Assembly: GCF_000182925.2 (NCBI RefSeq)
Contig: NC_026501.1
Coordinates: forward strand, 2,356,001 to 2,420,000
Length of the DNA stretch: 64,000 bases
From: Neurospora crassa OR74A
Taxonomy: Eukaryota > Ascomycota > Sordariomycetes > Sordariales > Sordariaceae
Direction: 5' to 3'
Part shown: positions 23,202 to 35,071 of the stretch, piece by piece
How positions within the stretch are numbered: the stretch's first letter is position 1
Layout of the letters: each line of letters opens with the position of its first letter
Program-made: the position numbers and the translations under genes
The notes under the pieces: generated by a model
Databases searched by the model: none
What the model saw: the letters and a program-made list of their open reading frames with translations, nothing else
Told to the model about the DNA's origin: nothing

Positions 23202-25068
23202 TCATGACTGCCGGCTCCTGTTCATAAGGCCAGTGAAGAATGCTTGCAGGTTCTCGGTGTCCATCTGGGGAGTCTCCTCCACAGTCTCGTCCTCGGGGCT
23301 AAGAGGTTCAGGCGAGGTGCCGAAGGCTTGGCGTTCCTGAGCAGAGAGCATGTTAGCAGGTGCACATGAATCAATGACAAAGATCGTAGATCATGGTGGG
23401 CTAGCACAAGACGAAAACCTTACCTTAAGTCGCTGGAGCATGTCGTCGGCATCCACCTGAATGCCTCCCATGTTGAACTGCACCGGGCCAATATGCTCCA
23501 AGACCTTGGCCTCGGCTTGCTGTTTGAGGTGGTCGTCCTCCGCCGTCAACGAGTCCGACGTCGTTTTCCTGGCGCTCTTTATCCTGGCCAGATGGCCGGT
23601 TGGCTCCTCGTTCTTTTGCTTGTATACATCTAACAACTTCAGCTGCTTTTCCAAGAACTGTTGTGTCTCTGTTGTCTGCACTTCCAACTTGGTCGAGTGA
23701 CTGCTCGAACCGGCAATATGGAGCGCGTCCATGGTTGGATCTTGTACAGAAGCCTCGTACAATGCAACAGAGGATCCATCGGGCTCTGTTGGCTCTTCGT
23801 ACTCATCCTCGTCAAGTTCATGCTCTTCATCACCAGTCTCGGTGTCGTTTGTCTCGCCTTGTTGTTCATCGTCACCATTGGCGACGCGTTGGGGTTGCCT
23901 TGGCCACGGTATGCTTAGATCCGCTGTCCATCCGGAGCTGACCGCCTCGACATCAAATCCTTCCCTGAGCACACGGATTTTACCCCAAGAGTCCCAGTTC
24001 GGGGGCACGAGAATCTTATCTCTGTCGATGACGTTGTGTTTGAGTGGTTGCTTCTTGAGCAGAGAATGAATGCCCAGGCTGGAGTGCACTAGAGTGGGTA
24101 GTTGTGAGGGCAACGAGGGAGTGGTGTAAATGAGGGATGCGCCGTCTGTGAAACAGCATCTGTCAGTTCCATGTCTTTGAGTAAAGAGATACCGGATGGA
24201 CATGACTTACGCCGTAAGAGAATCGTTCGGAGGAACTGTAGTACCACGTCAAACTCCTCTTCTTTCCAGCCTTGAGTCTTCTCCAAATGGTCCATCTTCT
24301 CGGCCTGGATCATTACGTTAGCTTCCCGTTTGTGTCCACGCAGCTTCTTCCAGTCAAATAACCCACATTCTGGCACACCACGCAAAGTGGCATACCCAAG
24401 GCATCCTCCCACTCTCCAGGACCAACCGGAAGGGAAACATCAGCATCCGCAGACGTAGTCGGGACAGCACTGGTACCATCCAAGTTGAGCCCTCCACCTC
24501 GACCTCGTTCCCTCCAAACGGTCATGACCTCTTCCATAGTTGCCGAGCATTCGCGGTTGAGTTTCTGAAAGACGGTTCGTAACAGTAAAATCCACTCTCT
24601 CAGTTGGCGCATCCATTTCCAAGGCTGTGACCAGTCCAGCAGGATAACTATCAGCGTATTCGGTATCGACTGCGGCGTGATAAGAGGCTGTATAAGGGAG
24701 GCAAATGCGGGCGAGGGGTCGGTAAGGGTGTAGAGAGAGATGCGCGCTAGGGTGTCTTCCTGGTCGGCATCTAGGACGTCGTAATATGTGTATCCGAGGG
24801 CGAAGCTGTTTGCGATGGGTGGTTTGCGTGAGCCCTGGCGGTCGGTGTTGCGCCGGAGCTCGTTCCTAGAAAGGGATTCGAAGAACTCGCGCTGGGAGTC
24901 AACACTACCACCGAGGAGCAAAATGTTCTTTTCGGGGAGACGTTTGGCGCTGGCAACGGAGTCCAACATGGAGCTCCAGAGCTCCTTCTTCTCCTTTTCG
25001 CCATTTCTGGAGTCGGAACCCGTCGACGCGGTCGTGTAGGTCGAGTATCTGTTCGTGTTGGCCGCCAT
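23202..25068 (-). CDS. dynein light intermediate chain (DLIC family)
   Basis: On the minus strand four exons (25068-24367, 24304-24211, 24145-23424, 23336-23202) join in frame to 550 residues. The N-terminal half is the Ras-like domain of cytoplasmic dynein light intermediate chains: LWSSMLDSVASAKRLPEKN, a degenerate P-loop GGSVDSQREFF, LGYTYYDV, LIVILLDWSQPWKWMRQLREW, then EKTQGWKEEEFDVVLQFLRT and HGASLIYTTPS. This is followed by HNVIDRDKILVPPNWDSWGKI, typical of the family. The C-terminal half is acidic and disordered, ending with a helix MDTENLQAFFTGLMNR that resembles the adaptor-binding helix of animal LICs. The protein would join the heavy chain to cargo adaptors in the dynein-1 motor. 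The P-loop lacks the Lys and Thr needed for normal nucleotide binding, which is usual for fungal members. Splicing of all three introns restores conserved blocks. Confidence 0.9.
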
Positions 25069-25799
25069 GTCTAAGGTTCGGTCTCTGCCGTCCTACGGCA
25101 ACTGAGGAGTGCTCCCAATTCTGTCTGTATCCTCCAAATTTGAAGGAATTCAACGGTACGAGGCGATGTTGACGTTGTTGAGGTTAGGAGCTCCACTGAG
25201 ACTATCGCATCTGTACCCGAGACGTAGATTTGGGGAGGATATCGCAGTGACGAGCTCAAAGTTCTTCTCGTGAGAGGTCTGGCCTTGTCATGGCGCGCTG
25301 AACGTGCGATCGTGGAGTGGTGGCCGAAAGGGTTTTTGTCGTGAAAGGCAAACAGATGAGAGAACGCCGCATAGGTCGGTCGATAAGAGTCGGGAACCGC
25401 CCTGGTGAGCTGGACCTTCTCAAGTGTTTTCCCTACAGTAGCAGCGGGCCGTCAATTGCCCGAAACGCGAGTTGCTTCCAGGTGCTCCAGCGCTCAGTTC
25501 GCATGCTAAAGTGCAACCCAACAGACGACACATATGCCGTGACACAGAAGGCTCGTTGTTGCGCCTGTGGACCGGGCATTGAGCTGGGGAACGAGAGCCA
25601 CGCAGGCGCGCAGGGAGGACCGTTGCCAGTCCCTTCCGATATGGTGGAGTCGCTTTCGTCTGTCGGGCGTCGATCAGGGCGGGGCGGAGGGACTGTTGGT
25701 TTCACCTAGCCTAGTCTCAGTCAGACCCACTAACCTCCAAAACCACCCCACCCCACCCGTTTCTACGGTAGCAGGTCTAAACCAATTTTGAGCATTTCG
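25069..25799. other. normal-composition DNA up to the island border
   Basis: Upstream region of the dynein gene. Two overlapping open frames on opposite strands (25317-25709 plus, 25433-25705 minus) have no recognisable content and I do not call them genes. Composition changes to AT-rich within about 100 bases around 25800. Confidence 0.5.
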
Positions 25800-25881
25800 G
25801 CCGTCAACCGCTATAGGGCCCAACTATTGCAATTAAACTCTACTCTAGTCAGAGTTAAGATACACCTTAACTCTAGTCATT

Positions 25882-26024
25882 TACTCTTACTAAAGCGAAA
25901 CCCCTAAAATCGCAATACGTAATATATCCATTTTCGTTCTCCGCAACTCTAACTAGAGCGAAACCCCTAAAGTCGCAATATGTAATTTATCCGTTTTCAT
26001 TTATTATAATTCTAATTAGAGTAA
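25882..26024. repeat. two tandem copies of the palindrome-cored short repeat
   Basis: AAAGCGAAACCCCTAAAATCGC at 25894 and AGAGCGAAACCCCTAAAGTCGC at 25955 are about 62 bases apart and share the following AATANGTAAT block; a third half-core ATTCTAATTAGAGTAA lies at 26009. A further related copy (AAAGCGAAACCGACCTATAAAATCGC) occurs at about 30181. Confidence 0.7.
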
Positions 26025-27542
26025 CGTATATAAATTTACGATACTTAATTTACTTAATATAATTTACTATTCGTTCTAGGAAATAGTTATTCTAGTTTTA
26101 CTTAATAACCCTTCTACGCTCGTATTTAATTCGCCTTTCCTCTCGTTTAAACTTAGTATTCTCCTAAATATTTTAATTATAGTAATGTATTCGATTTATA
26201 TATATTTAGACCCTAAGGTTTTAATTCTAACCCCTTACTACGGCCCCCTAACCTCCTTAAACCTAATTAAATACGGCCTACTACTATAGGATTAGAATAA
26301 TTTAAATATTATTAATTAGGATTAATATTTTACTCGTTTTACTTAAGAATATTAGGTATATTTATATCCTAAGGGGATATTAAAACCCTTTATCTGTAAT
26401 TAGATTAAAATAATTCGAAGTAATAATTAGTTATTAGGATCCTATATTAAGCAACTTATTAATACGCTATACGATAATTATATATATAAAATTTTCTATT
26501 GTAGTAGCGTTATAATATACTTTAATAATAAAGTAATCTATACAATATAAAGAATTTCTATCGGGAATTAATATTTCTCCCCAAATACGTCGACCTATTT
26601 TTATCTTTCGTAAAGTTTAGTACCTCTTCCGCTTTATAGGGGGACTAGCTATATAATATTGTAGATTTATATAATACGTAATAAATTATATTAGTTATTA
26701 AATAGTATATTAATAGCTTGCCTAAATATATACCTAAACTATATTCGCTTTTTATAGGCTTAATATAATATACCCACGCTTATAAGAAAATATAGGGACT
26801 ACAAATTCGTTACAACGATTATATTTCGCCTATAATATATATAATTTTAGTTATTATTATATATATTATTACCCCCAGTAAATCCGATTTCTTCTTACAA
26901 ATTATAGGTTTATATCTATATACTAATAGCATCGCTAAGTATATCTAAAATACCTTATTTACTTTTAGTATTTATATATTTTATATTAGGATTATAGTAA
27001 TAATTAAAATTCTTACAATTTCTATAATAATTAGTACCATCAATTATTTATTTTACAATTTATACTAACGCTTCTAAGCCAACCTTAAACGTATCGTTTT
27101 TAACCCTACTCTTATTATTATATATAATAATTACAATTATTTAAATATAGTTTAGGGCTTAGGTACTAGCCGATAGAATATAATATATAACTTTACAATT
27201 TGCTTATTAATAGGTAATCCTAATATTTAAGGCCCGTTCCAATCCGACCAATTTCGGCCTACTATTCCCTTCCGACCGTATTAGGTTATTCTAACTCTTA
27301 TATAAATACTATAATCATTTCGCCCTACTATAAATTACTTGGTTATAGAGAAATTGAAATCCCTCTTTCCGTTTATCGGCGAATAGGGCTCTCTTCCCAC
27401 TTATCGCTTCCCTAAAGTTAAATAATATTATATACCTAAAAATTATATTCTTTAAACGCCCGCTATTAACGAGAATAAGGGTAAATTCGCTAGTATCTAT
27501 TGTTTGTACAATAGATTATTTTTCGACTTATTTAGTATAGAT

Positions 27543-28625
27543 TAGGCGTAGTTTAGTAATAGGTTTTTCTTTATCTACGGTAATTAGAAGATAATATTAT
27601 ATATTCGTAAGATTATATTAATATAGTTAAAGGTATAGAACGTATATAATTATAAGTAGTAGATGATTTCTATCCTTACATTCTTCTATATTAAAATAAA
27701 TTTTATTAATTTAATTTTTCGGTACTTTTAGCCTCTTATAGAGTAAGATACCTATAGCTTTAGGAGGATTAAAAAGGTAAAATAGTTTAAGATTGAATTC
27801 TACTATAAATTGAGATTCCTTTATAATATATTTTATTCTAAAATTCTTACTTTTTTAATATAGAATTTTATTAATAACGGGTTTCTAAATCCTACTACGC
27901 TTAGTTGGAATAGTATTGAGGCTGCTATTGCGGTTGCCTTTTAAGTTAATAGAATTACTTATTTATTTATATAATTCGATTATATTTATAACGAAATTTT
28001 TACTTTATAGGAATATACTAGTAAATACTTAGGGGGTAGCGATAATTATATTAATATATAATTCCATAGCGTTTATTAATACTTATATATTATTTAACTA
28101 TTATTTATTCTTACTCGTACTATTTAATTTAGTAATTATAGGATACTCTAGTAGATCGTTAATTACCTACTACTCTTCTTCTATAGTAGAAAGGGTACTA
28201 ATTACAAGCCCGAAATACTCTATTTCTCGTAGCTCCTTCGACCCGAAGTTACTAACCTAGAATTATCTAATACTATTCTAAAATCTAGACTAATATAATA
28301 TACTATAATTAGTAATTAGTAGAAAGAGATTAATTTAACGATGGAGTATATTAATCGTTCGTTTACCCTAAATATTAAATACTATAAGAATTCGATGTAT
28401 AATATTAAATTAATTTTTATAGAATTATTGGCTATTGGGCCTCTTACTGTAATTATTTGTAGGGGGGTTAAATTAGAATTCGGGCGATCTAATAGCGGTA
28501 GATATATTAATCTATTAATTAATATCGATATTATTAATTATATATATATAATATATAGGAATAGGTTTGTATCGCAATACTATAGACCTTCAAACCCAAA
28601 TAATTTTAATACGCTAAATTTATAA
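27543..28625 (+). pseudogene. RIP-inactivated reading frame, unknown family
   Basis: In one plus-strand frame about 360 codons can be read from 27543 to the final TAA at 28625. The interruptions are TAA or TAG, including doublets (near 27660 and 28325), as expected from CAA/CAG mutated by RIP. The last 94 codons (28341-28625) are fully open. Segments such as NGFLNPTTLSWNSIEAAIAVAF and KEINLTMEYINRSFTL look like ordinary protein sequence, not random AT-rich translation. I do not recognise the family. It has the same orientation as the other decayed frames of the island. Confidence 0.6.
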
Positions 28626-29398
28626 TATAACGGTTTACTTAAATTATTTTCGGGTACTTTTCGATAATTCAATTCTAAAGAGGTTCGGCTAAAAAAGGGG
28701 GAAAATTACGAGTATTTTAGTTTATCTAATTATAAAAATAATAATCCTATTATTATTATTAATTAGGGTAATGGAGTATCCGAAATGTTCGATTTAGGGG
28801 ACGAAAGTAATAGTAGGCAAATTTAAATAATAATTATATTAAATTCTATTAGGATTAATATTTTATAGTAGCCTACTTAATTAGTAGCTTACAATATAAA
28901 GTTTCTATATAGCTCTATTATTATGTCCTAAAAGTATTTAATAACCTTCGCTTTAATTAGAATTAATAAGTAAAATTGTATAATCGGACCTATATTTTAC
29001 AATATTTATATACTATTAATCCTTAATATAATTACTATTTAAAATATTATTTATATATTAAATATATAGATAGTTACTATACTTTATCGTATATAATTAA
29101 TTCCGCGACCTATAGGCTATATTTGAACTATTAGGATTTTTAAATTAATAGCCCACCTATAACTTTCGCTCTAGTTCGAATTATAAAACTATATTACAAA
29201 TAACTAATATAGTTATTATTTAATTAAATTTCCTAAATTACCCTCTCCTAACCTTCGTTTTAATTAGAGTCTATTTCGCGCAACCGGCAAATATTCTAAT
29301 TAAACTCTATTTTGCGTAGTAGATAGGTATAGTAAGCGTACTAATTAATTACGTAATGTATAGTCTATATCCTAATCGGATTAGTGTATTTACCTACT

Positions 29399-29498
29399 NN
29401 NNNNNNNNNNNNNNNNNNNNNNNNNNNNNNNNNNNNNNNNNNNNNNNNNNNNNNNNNNNNNNNNNNNNNNNNNNNNNNNNNNNNNNNNNNNNNNNNNN
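29399..29498. other. assembly gap (100 N)
   Basis: A run of exactly 100 N: a placeholder of unknown real size. Confidence 0.99.
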
Positions 29499-30241
29499 CC
29501 GGTTAGTTGGTAATTCCTTATAAGTAGAAGTATAAAAATCGCTAGTATTGCTAGTATAGGGAAGGAATAATCTTCGAATAGAATTAGGCTTAAAGTTACG
29601 TTTAAAGTTAGTAGGGATAACTTTAATAATTTTACTATTAAAAATTAGAATCCGTTAATACTATATATAATTATCGAATCAATAAATTTTAATCTTTTAT
29701 AGGCCCTATTATACCCTAATTTAAGCTAGTATAAAGATAAGAAGAAATATAGTAGTAATTACTTTAAATATAGAAGTTCTATTCTAATCCGAAACTATTA
29801 TTTACCTACTGCTAGGTATTATAATTTAGACTATATATGCGCTATCTTACTTAATATTTTAACTTAATTATTAGATATTAAATTTAATATTGTTAATTAA
29901 GAACTTAGGCCTTTCTAAGGGTATATTGATTTGAGTATTACGTAGGTTAAGAGTATGCGAATCCCCGGCTAGTAATTTATATATTAGTGGAATATCGATT
30001 TGAAATATAATAGGGCGGATGCGGCTTCCCTCTTAGGGTATTTTAGTACTATAGTACTTAATTAATATTATAATTATAATTATAAGTTTTTCTAATACTT
30101 CTTTTCACTCTTATTAAAATAGATGATTATACTATTATTAAAGCGGAATTAATTATATAAATTAAGGCTCCTAATTCTAATTAAAGCGAAACCGACCTAT
30201 AAAATCGCTACTTACTATATACGTCTATCCCTATACCTACT

Positions 30242-31630
30242 ATATAGGCCCTTTAATATATTATTGCTAATTATTTTATAGTAGTTAATTAGTTTGGGCT
30301 ATTAATTTACTTTAAGAGGCTGTATAATATTTAGGATTAAGTAGGTATTAAATTTACTAATATATATATTATATAGAAGAAGTATATTGAATTATTCTAT
30401 AATTCCTTTTAATATACATATATAATACGTATTATTGAGAGGGCCGAAATATCTTCCCTTCTACTCTATACTATAGCCGTCCGGCGCGGAGATTTAGTAT
30501 TATTTAGTATAATAGATAAAATAAAATTAAATAAAATTATAATTTTCGAATTGATTTATACGACTCTCTTTATTACGTTCCGTTATTATTCGATATATTC
30601 GAAATACTAAGGCCTGCTATACTTCTTAAAATATATTAAAGAAGACGGTATTATTTTATATAGTGGCTACTATATTAATAATTAAGTGCGAATCTTCCAA
30701 ATATTTATATATTTTAATGTGTACCGATATAGTAATATTATATTAGGTTCGATACGCGCTACTATTAAAGAGGAGGATATTTTTAGGCCGTATATCTTCC
30801 CTATTAATAAGGAGACTTTTTTAATAAAGTAGGATAGTGAATTCCTATATAATATTTAATTTTTATAAGCCCTTTAATTTACTAATATTATTTACGAAGA
30901 TTACTATAGATTAATTGTAATAAATATTTATAAATTAATTAAAAAGGAGTTAAAGAGGTTTGGCTATTTGGATCTAATAGTAGTAAAGATGTATATTTGT
31001 AATACGTTCCTTATTACGAATAATATATATTTTAAAATCGTATTTAGTATTAAATTAAATTACTATAATATTAAAGATTTTATTATAGTTAGTGCCTATT
31101 TTAGTAAAGATTTAGCGCTACGCTTTAATATACGTATACTATTTACTTATATTAAGGATTTCGAGACTTAGTAGTAATTAGCCCGTATAATACTTCTATT
31201 TCGGGATGTTAAATAGTTTCTACTATTCTATTATAATAAAAATACCCCTACCTACGTAGATTATTTAATAGTTGTAAGTGATATAATCGACCGATTTATT
31301 TAATATATTTAAATACCTAATAATATTTAGGAGGTTATTTAGGAGAAGGTTAAAAGTAATATTACGGTTGGAATAGCTATTAAGGGTTTAGTATAGCGGA
31401 AGTATCCGTTGGCGAAGAAATTTACTAATTTTAATTTCGTTTTCGGAGGTACCTATACTTTTAGGTATAAAATTACTAAGCTAGTACTAGAAGAATTTCT
31501 TTAGTTATTTAACTATAAAGTTTATACGGATTGGTATAATTAAGTAGATTAGAAGATTAATAGGATTAATTTATAATACCTACTCCTTTATTAAATTATA
31601 AGTAAATCTAAATTGGTATTACATCCTCCC
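30242..31630 (+). pseudogene. RIP-inactivated reading frame upstream of the SNF2 remnant
   Basis: A single plus-strand frame reads for about 450 codons, broken only by TAA/TAG codons that fit former Gln codons. The best stretch, from 30443 (AEISSLLLYTIAVRRGDLVLF) to 31168, has few stops; the 30968-31171 part is fully open. At 31169 three consecutive stops (TAG TAG TAA) fit a former Gln-Gln-Gln. The frame then continues (KSNITVGIAIKGLV, KYPLAKKFTNFNFVFGGTY). Family not recognised. The frame ends in a cluster of palindromic-repeat copies at 31632-31715, immediately before the helicase remnant, which is in another frame. Confidence 0.6.
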
Positions 31631-31689
31631 CTTTCGTTTTAATTAGAATTAATTTTATTTACTCTAATTAGAGCGAAATCTGGCTTACG

Positions 31690-34600
31690 TTTTTCGTATT
31701 TTAATTAAAGCGAAATTAAGGATTGGCTAATATATTATAAATGTATATACTATTTATTATATATTCTATTTACCCTTGTAAGGAGTTATACTAGTAAATG
31801 AGGTGGGTATTAGTAAGACGCTTATTTATAGGATAATATTCCTTATAGAGTACTATTGTCTTAAAGAATTGGAATGTAAATAGTAGCCCTTTAATACGTA
31901 TCTGAATATTATTATTATACTATTTAGGCTAATCCCCTAAATATTTATTAAATTTAATAATACCTTTAGTAATTTAATATTTTAAATTTGATTTGATACT
32001 ATTAGTAGCGTACTTAAAAACGACCTACGTAGAGCGAGGACGTTTATATAGGACTACTTTAATTATTTAATAGAGGAATAAGCCGAATAGAAGTATTCTA
32101 CCAATACCATTAGAAATATTATTATATATTCGTATTCTACTATTACTATACATTAGGGTAAGAATAAGCCTAAAATTAATAGGCCTTTAGAATTTAATAT
32201 ACTTCCCTATTCGTATAATAAAATTATTAGGCGGAAATCCGGATAATATACTATAAACCCGTTTGAAAATAGTACGTAGGATATTGTATATGAAGATGAG
32301 GATATAGCGAATATAAATACTATTATTAAGGATAAGGAATCTAAGGAGCTTAGCCGGTAAATTTTCTATTATAATTAGAGTAAAAGGCGCGGATATTAAT
32401 ATATTACTTTTAAGAAGGATAGAAGGCTGTAGAAGTTAGAATTCTAAATAATAATAGTAAAGGACCCGATATTTTAAGCCCTTATTTTAAATAAAGCTTA
32501 ATTTATTTGAAATTATAATTTATTAGTATAACGGGTAATATAAATTATCCTTACTATAAGTAAATTAATTTATTTTACAACGCTTATATTGAATTATATT
32601 ATTAATATCCGAATATTTACTACTATACTTTAGGAGGGGGCAGGCTTATTTAAAGTCTTTACCCTACTTAGGGGTTAATATAATATATTAGAATTCTTCT
32701 ATTTTAGAGATAAGGGTTTGTATAATTAGGGTAACCCCCTATATATCGTCGACCCTACAATACTTAATATTATATATATTTAATTATATAAAATTAATAA
32801 AGAATAGAGTTACTAATAGTAGATTTTATATTCTAACGTTTAAGATACGATTACCAACGATAGTAAAACCGTTTACTAAGCTACAATGGAAATCCTTTAG
32901 AAGAATTATATTATTATTATAAATAGGAATATAATTATCTTACTACGCCTCCTTAATAGGGTAATAATATACCTTTCCTCTAATATACTACTAATATTAA
33001 TTTATTAAATCAAATTTAAGTATTACCGTCAGCGGAAGGAGATTGTTCGAATTACAAATAATTTTTTAAAAAATATATTTATAAATTTACTAGAATACGA
33101 AATTAAGGACCTAGCAATACCTTATACTACCAACGAAGAGCGCCAAATCTCCCTAAACTTTACTTTTATCCGCCTATTACAATTTTTCTTATATAACATT
33201 TATATATAGGTATTAATATTTAAGGACGATACTATTAGGTAGTAAATAGCGATATAAAGGTCCTACCTATTAGAAGGTATTTAAGTTATAGAGTATTAGA
33301 AGGGTAATTGGGAAATATATATCCGGATCTTCGATAAGGTTTTGCATAGTAAAGAAAAAGCGATATTAGGGGTTAAAATTATTAATAAATTAATTTAATT
33401 GAATTTCGATAGTAGGCTGTCTTATATATTTACCTATTTTACTATCGATACGCACCTTATACTACCGAATAACCGAGTGAATATAGTATATTAGGCACTT
33501 AGAGAGTCGCCCTTATTTATATAGATTATTTAGAAATACGCTAAATTATATAATAGCCGGAAAAGGGTATTAATAATCGCTAATTCGCCCTAGATATAAA
33601 TATAAGTACGGTCAATTTTTTACTTTTATTTTAATTAGAAATTGGATTTACTAACTTTAATTAAAGCGAAACTTAGTAAGGTATTTACTAACTAATATAG
33701 GATGTTCTATACTATCCTACGTAAAGTCGGCCTATATATAGAGATAATTTACTTTAATTAAATATAAATTAAATATAGTTATATTATTATAATTTAGAAC
33801 CAACTATATACGGATATTAATATTCTTATATTCAACTTTAGTATATATATAGTTAGATTAAACCTCTATATAGCGTATTATATAAGTATTAAGTTCGGCT
33901 ACGTATAGAATTAAAATATAATTCTATAGTATATAAGGCGTTTTTATAGGATTGGTTAAAAAGAAAGCGTTTAATAGTATTTACCTACTATATATAATAC
34001 TATTTATAATTGGATAGAAGAGCGTACTCTCTATAAAGTATATTCTATTTTCATTAGAGTAGTATTTCTACCTATATACTAGCTTTAATTAAAGCGAAAA
34101 TTAATATTTATATAGTAAATTTATAAATTTATTACGAATTTAGGCTTAGAAATAATAAGTATTCCCCTTAAAGCGGGAAATAATTTTAGGACCCTATTTA
34201 GATATAAAACTACTAAATACACATTATTATATTAGTTTAATTAGTATACGTAGGTTGTAGAGCTACCTACCAATATAGCCGCCTTCAATTCTACTAAGGC
34301 CTTCCGTATTAAGGAATATTACTTTCTCTTAATCGAAACAATTATAACTAACCTCGAAGCAAAGTATAATATTAATTAGGCTATCCTAAATAAAAACCTT
34401 ATATTAGCTAATCCTCTCTTTATTAATCGGTCCAGTCTATTACCCTTAATAAATTATATTTTCTAAATTATATATAAAATCCTTAATAGCCTAGATATAA
34501 ATAGTTAGAAAGTTACAATTAATTAGTTTTCTAAATGTCCTATTAGAGATTTAAAGGCCGAAGAGGCATTGCGGATTAAGAAAGTATAAAAATTTATTAA

Positions 34601-34868
34601 TACTTATAAGTAGTATATTTTTATTACGAAGGTGAGGGATAGTATAATGATTAACGAATTAGAGGAGTAATTTAATAACCTCCGGAAGAACTACCGCCGA
34701 AGTAGTAGTATTAAAATACTATAGATATAGAAGGAGAAGCGAATTACGTAGAGTAAGGTATTAATAGATTTTAGGGATAATGAGTCCGACCTAAATTATA
34801 ACCCAACCGATATACTATCGTATAGATATAAATTGAAACGAAAGCGTACCGATATTAATAATAAGTAA
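31690..34868 (+). pseudogene. RIP-inactivated SNF2-family helicase
   Basis: One plus-strand frame runs for about 1050 codons to TAA at 34868, interrupted almost only by TAA/TAG at plausible Gln positions. Helicase motifs survive. PLxGVILVNEVGISKT at about 31773-31820 corresponds to the SNF2 Walker A block GxLLADEVGLGKT, with Gly to Ser and Asp to Asn as RIP would produce. TNDSKT...ATMEIL near 32852-32895 fits the segment after DEAH. ESPLFI...KYAKLYNSRKRVLIIANSP (33500-33585) is the start of the C-terminal helicase domain. INILIFNFSIYIVRLNLY...RRFYRIGxKESV (33825-33970) is motif V-VI, where GRAHRIGQ is normal. A basic tail ends YKLKRKRTDINNK. Two copies of the palindromic repeat lie inside the frame (33630-33690 and 34060-34100), possibly as introns. 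Confidence 0.75.
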
Positions 34869-35071
34869 ATTTCGATTTTATAATATACCCTCTTCGCTCT
34901 AATTAGAGTAACCCCCTTTATTCTAACTATAGTAAAACTTAGTAAAACTAAACTTAATATTTATTAATATTTTATAAACACAAAGTAAAACGTTCTTATA
35001 CCGAGGTTCAATCTAAAAATAGCCCCCCTTCTACCCTATTAAAATAATTACATAAATAACCTCCTTCTATA

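Noticed and set aside
25317-25709. 130-codon frame (and its antisense partner) before the island
   Set aside because: Both strands are open at once, composition is Arg/Gly/Pro-rich, and no introns or motifs support either one.
34893-34910. Palindromic motif as a Zn2Cys6 regulator binding site upstream of a gene
   Set aside because: The motif is too abundant, occurs inside reading frames and in arrays, and the adjoining genes are dead; a repeat family explains it better.
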